This document shows positions 17,110 through 24,970 of a stretch of 64,000 nt of DNA, piece after piece. The notes under the pieces are model-generated. The model did not search any database. It was not told the origin of the DNA and saw only the letters and a list, made by a program, of their open reading frames with translations. The stretch's first letter is position 1; the number at the start of each line of letters is the position of its first letter. The DNA is from 70-18 sp041691815 (lineage in GTDB: Bacteria > Pseudomonadota > Alphaproteobacteria > Acetobacterales > Acetobacteraceae): positions 1 to 64,000 of the forward strand of contig JBEPTZ010000002.1 in assembly GCA_041691815.1 (NCBI GenBank), in the 5' to 3' direction. Made by a program: the position numbers and the translations under genes.

Positions 17110-17621
17110 TGGACGAACACCTTGCCGCCGGTCAGCAGCGGCGACAGGATCAGGCAGGCCGGCTGCTGGGTGGATACCGCCTGGCGGATGGTGCGGTCGA
17201 CGATGAAGTCGCATTCGTCGAGCCGGGTGATGGTGTGGTGCTCGATGGCGATGCTGTCCAGCACCGGGCGCATGGTTTTGGCCACCAGCGCCTGGCCGAT
17301 GTTGAACTCACCCAGCGTGCCGCGCTCGGAGACCAGCAGCAACACTGGAAGCTGGAACGGCACCGCCAGCGAGGCCAGCGCGTTCGGCAGGGTGGCGAAG
17401 CCGCTGGTCTGCATCAGCACGATGCCGCGTGTGCCGCCCATCCAGGCGCCGGCGACGATGCCGACCGCCTCCTCCTCGCGGGTGCAGACGAACGAGGTGA
17501 AGAAATCATCCTCGGTGATGGCGCCGATCAGCGGGGTCAGCACGTTGTCCGGCACGTAGGTGACCAGCCGGACATCGTGGCGCTTCAGCGCGTCGCGGAT
17601 GATCTCGAACCAGGTACTCAT
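17106..17621 (-). CDS. Sulfopyruvate/phosphonopyruvate decarboxylase-like, pyrimidine-domain (alpha) subunit
   Basis: This 171-residue ComD-like subunit carries the TPP pyrimidine domain; the activating Glu lies in CTREEEAVGIVAGAWMGG, followed by VLMQTSGFATLPNAL. It is coupled by 4-bp overlaps to both the dehydrogenase upstream and the beta subunit downstream, so the three proteins should be made in step. In larger family members both domains are one chain. Confidence 0.8.
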   Translation of the reverse strand: MSTWFEIIRDALKRHDVRLVTYVPDNVLTPLIGAITEDDFFTSFVCTREEEAVGIVAGAWMGGTRGIVLMQTSGFATLPNALASLAVPFQLPVLLLVSERGTLGEFNIGQALVAKTMRPVLDSIAIEHHTITRLDECDFIVDRTIRQAVSTQQPACLILSPLLTGGKVFVQ

Positions 17622-18598
17622 GCGGTGGCGTTCCGCAATTCCGGGATCACCCAGTACGGCGCCTGATGGCGCTGCACGCGCTGGATGTTGTCGAAGGCGT
17701 TGCGGAAGCGCTTGGCGCGGTTCTCGAAGGTGGGGCCGGCGAGATGCGGGGTCAGCACCACATTCTCCAGCGCGAACAGCGGGTTGTCCGGCTGCGGCGG
17801 CTCGCGCTCGAACACGTCGAGCCCCGCGCCGGCGATGGCCCCGGTGGTGAGCGCGGTGTAGAGCGCCGCCTCGTCGACCACCGGGCCGCGGCAGGTGTTG
17901 ACCAGATAGGCGGTGTTGCGCATCAGGCCGAGTTCGCGGGTCGAGATCATGTGCCGGGTCTCGGCCAGCAGCGGCACGTGCAAGCTGACGATATCGGAGG
18001 TTCGCAGCACCTCGTCGAACAGCCGGAAGCGGGCGCCCAGCGCATCTTCGGCGTCCTCGTTCAGCCGCACGGTGTCGAAATACTGGATATGCATGCCGAA
18101 CGCGGTCGCCAGCCGCGCCACCTTCTTGCCGATGGTGCCGAGGCCGATGATGCCGAGGGTCTTGCCGTGGACTTCGAAGACGTGGCGCGAATCCCAATCG
18201 TTGCCGCGCCACTGGCCGGAGGCGACCGACTTGTGCTGCCAGGTCAGCGAGCGCGCCGCCGCCAGCATCAGCATCAGCGCATGTTCGGCCACCGCGACCG
18301 AGTTGGCGCCGCCATTGTTGCAGATCGGGATGCCGGCCCGCCGCGCCGCCTCGATATCGCATTTGTCGTAGCCGGCGCTGAGCAACTGGATCAGCTTCAG
18401 GCGCGGCGCCGCCTTGAAGAAGGCATCGTCCATGCTGGCGTTGCCGAGCCCGACCAGATAATCGCAGCCGGGCATGGCGGCGGCCAGTTCCGGGCTGCCG
18501 GCGGTCACCTGCACCAGTTCGAAGCCCGGCGGCACCATCTCGCGGGCGATCGGGCCATCGGGTGCGCCCGAAGGCACGAAGACGATCCTGGGCTGCAT
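17618..18598 (-). CDS. D-isomer-specific 2-hydroxyacid dehydrogenase
   Basis: This 326-residue NAD(P)-dependent dehydrogenase has the Rossmann motif GIIGLGTIGKKVA (about 150-162), catalytic Arg in VNTCRGPVVDE, and the Glu and His of the family (LDVFEREPP and LTPHLAG). It should interconvert a 2-hydroxyacid and 2-oxoacid. As first gene of an operon with the split decarboxylase, it may oxidise the hydroxyacid that the decarboxylase then uses; sulfolactate dehydrogenase SlcC belongs to this family. GGAG lies 7 bp before the ATG. Confidence 0.88.
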   Translation of the reverse strand: MQPRIVFVPSGAPDGPIAREMVPPGFELVQVTAGSPELAAAMPGCDYLVGLGNASMDDAFFKAAPRLKLIQLLSAGYDKCDIEAARRAGIPICNNGGANSVAVAEHALMLMLAAARSLTWQHKSVASGQWRGNDWDSRHVFEVHGKTLGIIGLGTIGKKVARLATAFGMHIQYFDTVRLNEDAEDALGARFRLFDEVLRTSDIVSLHVPLLAETRHMISTRELGLMRNTAYLVNTCRGPVVDEAALYTALTTGAIAGAGLDVFEREPPQPDNPLFALENVVLTPHLAGPTFENRAKRFRNAFDNIQRVQRHQAPYWVIPELRNATA

Positions 18599-18744
18599 GG
18601 GCTTGCTCCGGTTGGGTTATTCGCAGTCTAGCCTGCCCGCGCCGGCGCGAAAGTCCCCCCGCCGCGTGTCTGTATTCGTCAATATGTTTCCACGCTGTTG
18701 CCTTAATTCACTGTCAGGTTACAGCCTCGTAAATCGGGAGATTG

Positions 18745-18921
18745 ATGATGTTGTATTGGGCCCTGGTATTCTTCCTGGTGTCACTGGTGGCCGGCCTGTT
18801 CGGCTTCTCGGGCATCTCGGTGGCCACCGCCGGCGTCGCGCGGTTTCTGTTCTTCATCTTCGTGGTGCTGCTGCTGGTGACGCTGGTGTCTGCCCTGCTC
18901 GCCGGCTCGCTGGTGCTGTAG
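18745..18921 (+). CDS. DUF1328 (UPF0391) small membrane protein
   Basis: This 58-residue protein has two hydrophobic helices separated by GFSGISVATAGVAR, the hallmark of the DUF1328/YtjA family. GGGAG lies 4 bp before the ATG. Such proteins are inner-membrane and often stress-induced, but their function is not known. A GC-rich perfect hairpin follows 6 bp after the stop. The gene stands alone, between the divergent dehydrogenase operon and the converging crotonase gene. Confidence 0.88.
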   Translation: MMLYWALVFFLVSLVAGLFGFSGISVATAGVARFLFFIFVVLLLVTLVSALLAGSLVL

Positions 18922-18927
18922 CGCGTC

Positions 18928-18953
18928 GCGGCCCGGCCATCGCGCCGGGCCGC
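18928..18953. terminator. GC hairpin between convergent genes
   Basis: GCGGCCCGGC and GCCGGGCCGC form a perfect 10-pair stem with a six-base loop in the 34-bp gap between DUF1328 and the crotonase gene. There is no T-run, so if it terminates transcription it does so only as a strong hairpin. Confidence 0.5.
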
Positions 18954-18955
18954 CG

Positions 18956-19768
18956 CTACCGCCCGCGAAACACCGCCCGGCGCTTCTCCATGAATGCCCG
19001 CCGGCCCTCGACGTAATCCTCGCTGTCGAAACACGCCTGCACCACCTTCTCGCACAGCGCATGGTCGACGCGCGGCGACTCCTTGACCAGTTCGCCGACC
19101 GTCACTTTGAGCGCCGCCATGGTCATCGGCGCGTTGTCGGCCAGCGTGGCGCAATAGCCGCGCACATAGGTCTCAAGCTCCGCCTCCGGCAGCACCCGGT
19201 TCACCAGCCCCATGCCGAGCGCCTCGGCGGCGGAGAAATGCCGTGCGGTGAAGAAGATCTCCTTGGTGTGCGCCGGCCCCACCAGGTCCATCAACTGCTT
19301 CACCCCCTCGGCGCCATAGCCCAGCCCCAGCCGCGCCGCCGGCACGCCGAACTTCGCACCTTCGGCGGCAATCCGCAGGTCGCAGGCCACCGCGATGCCC
19401 ACCCCGCCGCCGATGCAATAGCCGCGGATCATCGCGATCACCGGCTTCGGGTACGCTGTGATGCGCCGCTCGGCCTCGGCGGAAATGCCGTCGTAATGCG
19501 CCACCTGCGCCGCCGAGGCCCGCAGTTGCTCGAACTGCGAGATGTCCGCGCCGGCGACGAACGCCCGCTCGCCGGTGCCGGTCAGCACCACCACGCGCAC
19601 CGCCGGGTCGGCCTCGAAGCGATCGAGGATCGCCGGCACCGCCTCCCACATCTCCAGCGACACCGCGTTGCGCCGCTCCGGGTTGTTGAAGATCATCCAG
19701 CCGATCGCACCCTCGATCCGGGCGATCATCTTGCCGGTCGGAAGCGAAATCTCCTGCACATCGTCCAT
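18956..19768 (-). CDS. Enoyl-CoA hydratase/isomerase (crotonase) family protein
   Basis: This 270-residue crotonase has the first oxyanion-hole segment FVAGADISQFEQ and the second IRGYCIGGGVGIAVACDLRIA, both well conserved, followed by FGVPAARLGLGYGAEGVKQL. The usual catalytic Glu positions are not all evident: GLGYGAEG replaces the more common GxxPExG/GxxPGxG pattern, so specificity could be isomerase or an unusual CoA substrate. It is a single gene divergent from the DmpA-type peptidase gene, with an 86-bp gap. Confidence 0.88.
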   Translation of the reverse strand: MDDVQEISLPTGKMIARIEGAIGWMIFNNPERRNAVSLEMWEAVPAILDRFEADPAVRVVVLTGTGERAFVAGADISQFEQLRASAAQVAHYDGISAEAERRITAYPKPVIAMIRGYCIGGGVGIAVACDLRIAAEGAKFGVPAARLGLGYGAEGVKQLMDLVGPAHTKEIFFTARHFSAAEALGMGLVNRVLPEAELETYVRGYCATLADNAPMTMAALKVTVGELVKESPRVDHALCEKVVQACFDSEDYVEGRRAFMEKRRAVFRGR

Positions 19769-19854
19769 GTCCGATATCCCCTATGCAAACGCCTGAGCCG
19801 GCGAGACCATCTGCATCCTCGCCGCCCCGCATCCTCGTGACAAGGCAACGCAAG

Positions 19855-20919
19855 ATGATCAGACCCCGGCTCCGCGACCTCGGCATCACCCCCGGCCTGC
19901 TGCCGCCCGGCCGGCTCAACGCCATCACCGATGTCGCCGGCGTGCGGGTCGGCACCGCCAGCCTGATCCGCGATACGCCGCATGTGGTGCGCACCGGCGT
20001 CACCGCGATCTGGCCACGCGGGCCGGAAATCTGGCACGATTACTGTTTCGCCGGCACCCATAGCTTCAACGGCAAAGGCGAGATGACCGGCCTGCCGTGG
20101 ATCGCCGAACAGGGCCTGCTCGGCGCGCCGATCTGCATCACCAACACCTATTCGGTCGGCACCGTGCGCGACGCGATCTGCGCCGTGGCGGTGCGCGATG
20201 GCGCCACCCAGGCCTTCCACCTGCCGGTCGCCGCCGAAACCTATGACGGCTGGCTGTCCGAGAGCGAGCGCTTTCCGGTGACCACCGAACTGGCGCTGCA
20301 GGCGCTCGACAGCGCCACGTCCGGCCCGGTCGCCGAGGGCAACACCGGCGGCGGCACCGGCATGATCTGCCACGAGTTCAAGGGCGGCACCGGCACCGCC
20401 TCGCGCCTCGCCACCGCCGATCGGGCGACCTACACGGTCGGCGCGCTGGTGCAGGCGAATTACGGCGACCGCGACCTGTTCCGCGTCGACGGCGTGCCGG
20501 TCGGCCGCCGCATCACCCGCGACATCGTGCCCTCACACCGCACCATGCCGCGCGAAGCGGGCAGCATCATCGTCATCCTGGCCACCGACGCGCCGCTGCT
20601 GCCGATCCAGTGCCAGCGCCTGGCGCGCCGCGCCACCACCGGCCTGGCCTGGGTCGGCGGCATCGGCAGCAACGGCAGCGGCGACATCTTCCTGGCCTTC
20701 TCCACCGCCAACCACATCCACGCCGGCGCCCCGATCACCCAGGCCCGCATGCTGGCGCCGGAAGCGATGACCGCACTGTTCCAGGCCGCCGCCGAGGCCA
20801 CCGAGGAGGCCATCCTCAACGCCCTGGTCGCCGCCGAAACCATGACCGGGCGCGACGGCCGCATCGTGCATGCGCTGCCGCATGACCGGTTGATCGAGGC
20901 GATGCGCCGGCCGCGATAG
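19855..20919 (+). CDS. P1-family (DmpA-type) aminopeptidase/D-esterase
   Basis: This 354-residue member of the S58 (DmpA/BapA) family consists of Ntn-like enzymes that self-cleave and release N-terminal L- or D-amino acids, amides or beta-amino acids. Gly236-Ser237 in AGSIIVILATDAPLLP matches the DmpA cleavage site and nucleophile. EGNTGGGTGMICHEFKGGTG and GSNGSGDIFLAFSTAN are family signatures. The ATG at 19855 fits the family start (RPRLRDLGI). It is close to, but opposite in strand from, the transporter/C45 block at 20941-30522 and may take part in the same peptide or amide breakdown. Confidence 0.92.
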   Translation: MIRPRLRDLGITPGLLPPGRLNAITDVAGVRVGTASLIRDTPHVVRTGVTAIWPRGPEIWHDYCFAGTHSFNGKGEMTGLPWIAEQGLLGAPICITNTYSVGTVRDAICAVAVRDGATQAFHLPVAAETYDGWLSESERFPVTTELALQALDSATSGPVAEGNTGGGTGMICHEFKGGTGTASRLATADRATYTVGALVQANYGDRDLFRVDGVPVGRRITRDIVPSHRTMPREAGSIIVILATDAPLLPIQCQRLARRATTGLAWVGGIGSNGSGDIFLAFSTANHIHAGAPITQARMLAPEAMTALFQAAAEATEEAILNALVAAETMTGRDGRIVHALPHDRLIEAMRRPR

Positions 20920-20940
20920 AACGCCCGGCCCCGATCGCCG

Positions 20941-21291
20941 TCAGGCTTCGCCGCCGAGTGGCGCGTTGTCCGGCAGGCTGACCTCGACCCCCAGCAGCGG
21001 CGCGTATTGCTGGGCGCCGAAGACATCGGCATCGCCCGGGCTGCCGCTCGGCCGCTCGCGGGCGATGGTAAACTTGATCGCCAGCGCCGGCTCGAACTCG
21101 ACGAAATCGGTCAGCCGCGCCTCCGGCAGGCCGAACAGCGCCAGCACCGTCTCGCGGGTCACCGCCCCGCTGCGGCGCACCGCCTGGTAGGTGCGCGCGT
21201 CGCGGAAAATGATGTCAAAGGTGATCCGGTCGACGCCGGCATTCTTGCTGCGGATGGTCTTGGCCAGTTCGCTGAGTTTTACGGTTTGCAT
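20941..21291 (-). CDS. DUF4387 protein
   Basis: This 116-residue protein opens KLSELAKTIRSKNAGVDRITFDIIF, the DUF4387 signature. In other bacteria DUF4387 is found next to, or fused to the C-terminus of, AtuA/DUF1446 proteins, exactly the neighbour here. AAGGAAA lies 5 bp before the ATG. A repeat element is inserted between it and atuA. Function unknown; it is probably an accessory subunit of the AtuA-type enzyme. Confidence 0.85.
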   Translation of the reverse strand: MQTVKLSELAKTIRSKNAGVDRITFDIIFRDARTYQAVRRSGAVTRETVLALFGLPEARLTDFVEFEPALAIKFTIARERPSGSPGDADVFGAQQYAPLLGVEVSLPDNAPLGGEA

Positions 21292-21319
21292 CCGCGTTTC
21301 CTTTGAGGAAGGGAAGATT

Positions 21320-21438
21320 CTTCTTTTTGTGAACAAAAAGAAGCAAAAAAACTTTTCATCCATTTTGGAGACTCCGCAGTCTCCACCGCTCTGCTGTTGC
21401 AAGGCGGATGAAAAAGGTTCTTTTTTGCAAAAAAGAAC
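21320..21438. repeat. Paired repeat arms inside the atuA-DUF4387 operon
   Basis: A plus-strand type I arm (21320-21343, then CAAAAAAACTTTTCATCC), a GGAGACTCCGCAGTCTCC palindrome (21367-21384), GTTGCAAGGCGGATG and a minus-strand type II arm (21417-21438). Both flanking genes read leftward, so the plus-strand arm follows no plus-strand gene. This argues that the paired arms form a unit and are not only per-gene terminators. Confidence 0.85.
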
Positions 21439-21454
21439 ATCTTGCTTCGCGCGT

Positions 21455-22813
21455 CTAAATGCCGGCCTCGGACATGTGGACCGGGAAAAGTTCCATCGGG
21501 TCGTCCACCGCGACGGTATGGTTGACGCTCCAGCGATAGGCCGCCGAGGCCGGCAGCACCTCATCGAGCGCGAAGGCAACCGAGCCGGCAGTGCCCTTCA
21601 CATCGGGCAACCTTGCGTAGAACATCTGCCGCGTGCCGGTGATGCACAATTCCTCGGCCATCTCCTTGGAGGGCGCCACGCCCTGCACCACGATGCAGAG
21701 TTCATGCGCCGGGGTCTTCACCGGCTCCATGGCGCCCATCACCCCGTCGCGGCCATAGACGGTGTAGGTCAGTTCATAGCCGGTCTCGCCGAACCGCTCG
21801 CGCACCTGCTGGCGGGCCCAGCCGATCACCGCGTCGATATTGGCGATGGTGTACGGGTCGCGCACCGCCGCCATGCCGATATAGCGCTCACCGATCTTGG
21901 CCGCTCCTTCCAGCTTCACCCGCACCCGCCCGGCCGGCACGAATTTCGGTCCGGTCACCCGCGTGGTCTTTTCGGAAATCTGCTCGTAGTGGCATTGGCT
22001 CATGTCGAGCAGGCCCCCGGCGACGTATTCGTAATACGGGTTGGAGCGCTCATACATCGCGTGCCCGGCCACCGAGGCGACGGTGCAACGCTGGTTCGGG
22101 TGCATGGCGGTCACGTGCACGCCGCCATCGACGATCTCGCCGAGCACGGTCTCCTTGCCGCCATATGGCTCGGCGCAGAACGAGGCACATTCCAGCACCT
22201 TGCCGAGATAATACGACAGCCCCTCGGAATGGCCGCGATGCAGGGCTGCTGCGGCAAAAATCGCGCTGTCACTGCTGCGGCCGCCGATGATCACGTCGGC
22301 CCCCTGCTCCAACAGCGCCATGAACGGATGCACCCCGGCCATGGCGACGATGCGGCTGGTGGCGTCCAGTTCGGATTCGGTGAGCGGGGCGCGGCCATCG
22401 AGGCCCTCGATCGGATCGCCGCCACGGATCTTGCCGCGCAGCATCTCGCGGTCGACCTCGGAATAGAACCAACCGAGCTTGAACTTCGCCAGGCCGTGCT
22501 TGCGCGCCAGCTCGCGGATGATGCCGACATAGAGGTCGACGCGGCTGTTGGTGCCGGTGTCGCCGGCCGAGCCAATGATCATCGGCACCCCGCGCGCGCG
22601 GGCGGCCAGCAGCATCGCTTCCAGATCATGGGTCTGCCAGGCCAGCGGGCTGGTGCTGGTGTCCGAGCCGAGCGGGCCGGGGCCGATATCGTCGCTGCCG
22701 GAGTCAGCCGCGATGAAATCGGGGCCAGCGGCGACGCCGAGCGCGAAACTCTCGGGCTTCAGCGGCGCAAAGCCGAGATGGCCATTCGGGCAGATGATCC
22801 GGGCGCTTTGCAT
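21455..22813 (-). CDS. AtuA-family (DUF1446) protein
   Basis: This 452-residue protein of the acyclic terpene utilization AtuA/DUF1446 family contains MIIGSAGDTGTNSRVDLY, FYSEVDREMLRGK and GADVIIGGRSSDSA, typical of the family; the biochemical reaction is not established. GAGGAA lies before the ATG at 22813; an upstream start at 22855 would place the coding region over the -12 element of the promoter described next and is rejected. It is transcribed with DUF4387 from a -24/-12 promoter. Confidence 0.88.
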   Translation of the reverse strand: MQSARIICPNGHLGFAPLKPESFALGVAAGPDFIAADSGSDDIGPGPLGSDTSTSPLAWQTHDLEAMLLAARARGVPMIIGSAGDTGTNSRVDLYVGIIRELARKHGLAKFKLGWFYSEVDREMLRGKIRGGDPIEGLDGRAPLTESELDATSRIVAMAGVHPFMALLEQGADVIIGGRSSDSAIFAAAALHRGHSEGLSYYLGKVLECASFCAEPYGGKETVLGEIVDGGVHVTAMHPNQRCTVASVAGHAMYERSNPYYEYVAGGLLDMSQCHYEQISEKTTRVTGPKFVPAGRVRVKLEGAAKIGERYIGMAAVRDPYTIANIDAVIGWARQQVRERFGETGYELTYTVYGRDGVMGAMEPVKTPAHELCIVVQGVAPSKEMAEELCITGTRQMFYARLPDVKGTAGSVAFALDEVLPASAAYRWSVNHTVAVDDPMELFPVHMSEAGI

Positions 22814-22851
22814 CGGTTCCTCGATCACTTCAAGTGTTGGGAAAACCGAAT

Positions 22852-22866
22852 GCATCCGGCGTGCCA
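22852..22866 (-). promoter_or_regulatory. Sigma-54 (-24/-12) promoter for atuA
   Basis: On the minus strand TGGCACGCCGGATGC matches TGGCACG-N4-TTGC with one change (A for T), and the GG and GC are exactly 10 bp apart. The predicted start near 22840 leaves a leader of about 27 nt containing the GAGGAA ribosome site. The sigma-54 activator gene lies directly upstream. Confidence 0.75.
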
Positions 22867-22906
22867 GCCGAGGCGGGCGGCAGCCGAGGCTTCAGGCCGG
22901 CGCCTG

Positions 22907-22923
22907 GCGCGCATTCCGCGCAT
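22907..22923 (-). promoter_or_regulatory. Candidate enhancer (activator) site upstream of atuA
   Basis: ATGCGCGGAATGCGCGC (minus strand) matches 15 of 17 positions of a motif upstream of the dppA sigma-54 promoter (30713-30729). It lies about 67-83 bp upstream of the predicted start, a usual distance for activator sites. It is GC-rich, so chance similarity is possible. Confidence 0.3.
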
Positions 22924-22935
22924 CCGTGCGTGCGA

Positions 22936-23895
22936 TCAGCGCAGGCCGAGCTTGAGCATCTGGTGGCGCAACGCATGCCGCGACAGGCCGAGCAGCCGCC
23001 CCGCCTCGCCGAGGCTGCCACCGGCCTGGTCGAGCGCCTGGCGGATCAACTGTTGCTGGAAGGCCTGGGTGGCGCGGTCGAAGTCCTGAACCCCCGGCGG
23101 CAGCGGCTCGGGCGGGGTGCCGGTGGCGTCGCGCAGGATGCGGGCGGGCAGGTGGCGGGCCATGATGCGCGGGTCGTCCTCGAGGATGAAAATCCGCTCG
23201 ATCAGGTTCTCCAACTCGCGCACGTTTCCCGGCCAGGGATAGCGGCGGAAGATATCGCGCACCTCCGGGTCAAACCCGGAAATCACCCGCTCGTAGCGGG
23301 CGCTGAACTTGCGCATGAAGTGCTCGGCCAGAATGAACACATCGTCGCCGCGCTCGCGCAGCGCCGGGATGTTGATGGCGACCACCTGCAGCCGGTAGTA
23401 CAGGTCCTCGCGGAATTTTCCCGCCTTCACCTCGCTCAGCAGAATCTGGTTGGTCGAGGCGATGAACCGCACATCGACATGGATCGGCCGGATATCGCCG
23501 ACCCGGCGGAAGGTCAGCGTGTCCAGCAGGGTCAGCAGCTTGGCCTGCAGCACCGGCGACATCTCGCGGATTTCGTCGAGAAAGATCGACCCCTTGTCGG
23601 CAGCCTCGATCAGGCCGATTTTTTTGCTCGTAGCGCCGGTAAAAGCCCCTCTTTCGTGACCAAAAAGCTCCGATTCGAGCAGATTTTCCGGGATCGCGGC
23701 GCAGTTCACGTCGATGAACGGACGCTGCGCGCGCGCCGATTGCTGGTGCAGCATGCGCGCCACCAGGCCCTTGCCGGTGCCGGTTTCGCCGTACAGCAGC
23801 ACGGTGCGCGCCGGGCTGCGCGCCACGCGGCTGATCAGGCGGCGGGTTTCGACGATCGACGGATGTTCACCGACCAGCCCGGTCTCGTACGCCAT
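22936..23895 (-). CDS. Sigma-54-dependent activator lacking a sensor domain
   Basis: This 319-residue AAA+ enhancer-binding protein starts almost directly with the ATPase core: Walker A GETGTGKG (36-43), the sigma-54 contact loop GAFTGA (83-88), Walker B GSIFLDEI (102-109, followed by Arg instead of the usual Gly), arginine-finger region REDLYYRL, and a C-terminal Fis-type HTH (about 293-319). No receiver, GAF or PAS domain precedes it, as in PspF. Activity must then be controlled by another protein or by supply. The start overlaps the C45 gene; ATG 23931 is an alternative. Two sigma-54 promoters lie in the flanking genes' control regions. Confidence 0.92.
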   Translation of the reverse strand: MAYETGLVGEHPSIVETRRLISRVARSPARTVLLYGETGTGKGLVARMLHQQSARAQRPFIDVNCAAIPENLLESELFGHERGAFTGATSKKIGLIEAADKGSIFLDEIREMSPVLQAKLLTLLDTLTFRRVGDIRPIHVDVRFIASTNQILLSEVKAGKFREDLYYRLQVVAINIPALRERGDDVFILAEHFMRKFSARYERVISGFDPEVRDIFRRYPWPGNVRELENLIERIFILEDDPRIMARHLPARILRDATGTPPEPLPPGVQDFDRATQAFQQQLIRQALDQAGGSLGEAGRLLGLSRHALRHQMLKLGLR

Positions 23896-24970
23896 CCGTC
23901 GCCCCGCCTCCGTGATGCTGCGGCGGAGCATAACGGGTCCAGCGGCCTTCGCAGGGGTTTCCGTGTGCGAAATCGAGCCCGCCGGGGCGGCAGGTGAAGA
24001 TCGCGCAGGAGACGGTGGTGGAACCGCCCTCCTGGCCGTGGCGGCAGGGGCCGGGACCGGCCTCGCTGTCGTGGCTGGCCATGAAATCGGCGGCGCCCTG
24101 CGGCGTGGGCGTGGCGCCGGCAAGCCAGGCGGTGAGGCGGGCGAGGCGGGCGTGCGAGAGGTCTGGGCCGGCCGGCGTGGTGAGCAGCGACTTCGCCAGG
24201 TCGGGGGCGAGGAAATGGTTGGTGCGGGCCAGCCAGCCGGTGCTGGCGCGCTGCACGGCGACGCGGGAATGGCCGATCTCGACCGCCGCGATGGCGCCGC
24301 TGGCATCGGCCAGCACCAGGGTGCCGCCGCCGGCATGCGCGGTGGCGTGCAGCGTGGCGATCGCGGCCTCCAGGCTGGCGCAGGTGGCGAGCAGGCGGGT
24401 CATCAGGAAATAGCGCAGCAGGCCGATGCCCTGGTCGTGGGTGACCACCTGGGTGTCGACCAACGCGAAGCCGTCCGAATTGATGCCGCTGGAATAGGCG
24501 CCGGGGGCGCCGAGGCTGCCGACGCACAGCACGCTGCGGCCGCCCCAGGCCGGGTCGCGGTGGAGGAACACCCGCTGCAACGGCAGCGCGGGGCCGCGCA
24601 GGTCGCGGTTTTTCACCAGGATGGCGCCGTGCTCGGGGTCGACATGCGCCCAGGCGGTGCAGCCGTCATCCGGCAGGCCGGTGAGTTGGCCGGCATGCAG
24701 GAAGGCGAACAGGTCGCGCGGGGCCAGGCCGTAGCCGTCGGCGACGCCGTCCAGCTCGGCCATGCCGGGGGCGTCGTCGCGGCGGGCGAAATCCCATTGC
24801 GCGGCGAGGAAGCGGACGACGTGCGGCTGGGCCAGCAGCGGCGCGGCGCCGGCCAGCCGGGCGGTGAGTTGGGCGCGGACGGCGGCGATGCTGTCCGGGC
24901 AGAGTGCCGCCTGGGCGCGGCCGCGGTGGTACGGGTCGCCGTGCAGGGCGAGCGGGGTGCCGGTGTTCAT
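23867..24970 (-). CDS. C45-family acyltransferase/amidohydrolase
   Basis: This 367-residue protein is of the acyl-CoA:6-aminopenicillanate acyltransferase family (peptidase C45). The Ntn nucleophile is expected to be Cys104 in DDGCTAWAHV, preceded by the typical helix of the propeptide region and followed by KNRDL (conserved Asn/Arg) and GAYSSGINSDGFAL. Members hydrolyse or form amide bonds of acylated amino compounds. It overlaps dppF by 4 bp and the activator gene by 29 bp, so it is translationally tied to both. Its link with a dipeptide importer suggests it acts on the imported compound. Confidence 0.85.
   Translation of the reverse strand: MNTGTPLALHGDPYHRGRAQAALCPDSIAAVRAQLTARLAGAAPLLAQPHVVRFLAAQWDFARRDDAPGMAELDGVADGYGLAPRDLFAFLHAGQLTGLPDDGCTAWAHVDPEHGAILVKNRDLRGPALPLQRVFLHRDPAWGGRSVLCVGSLGAPGAYSSGINSDGFALVDTQVVTHDQGIGLLRYFLMTRLLATCASLEAAIATLHATAHAGGGTLVLADASGAIAAVEIGHSRVAVQRASTGWLARTNHFLAPDLAKSLLTTPAGPDLSHARLARLTAWLAGATPTPQGAADFMASHDSEAGPGPCRHGQEGGSTTVSCAIFTCRPGGLDFAHGNPCEGRWTRYAPPQHHGGGATDGVRDRAGR

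Noticed and set aside
20941..21579. Extended 212-residue version of the DUF4387 frame
   Set aside because: The added part is translated from the repeat element and the end of atuA; AAGGAAA and the family start fix the ATG at 21291.
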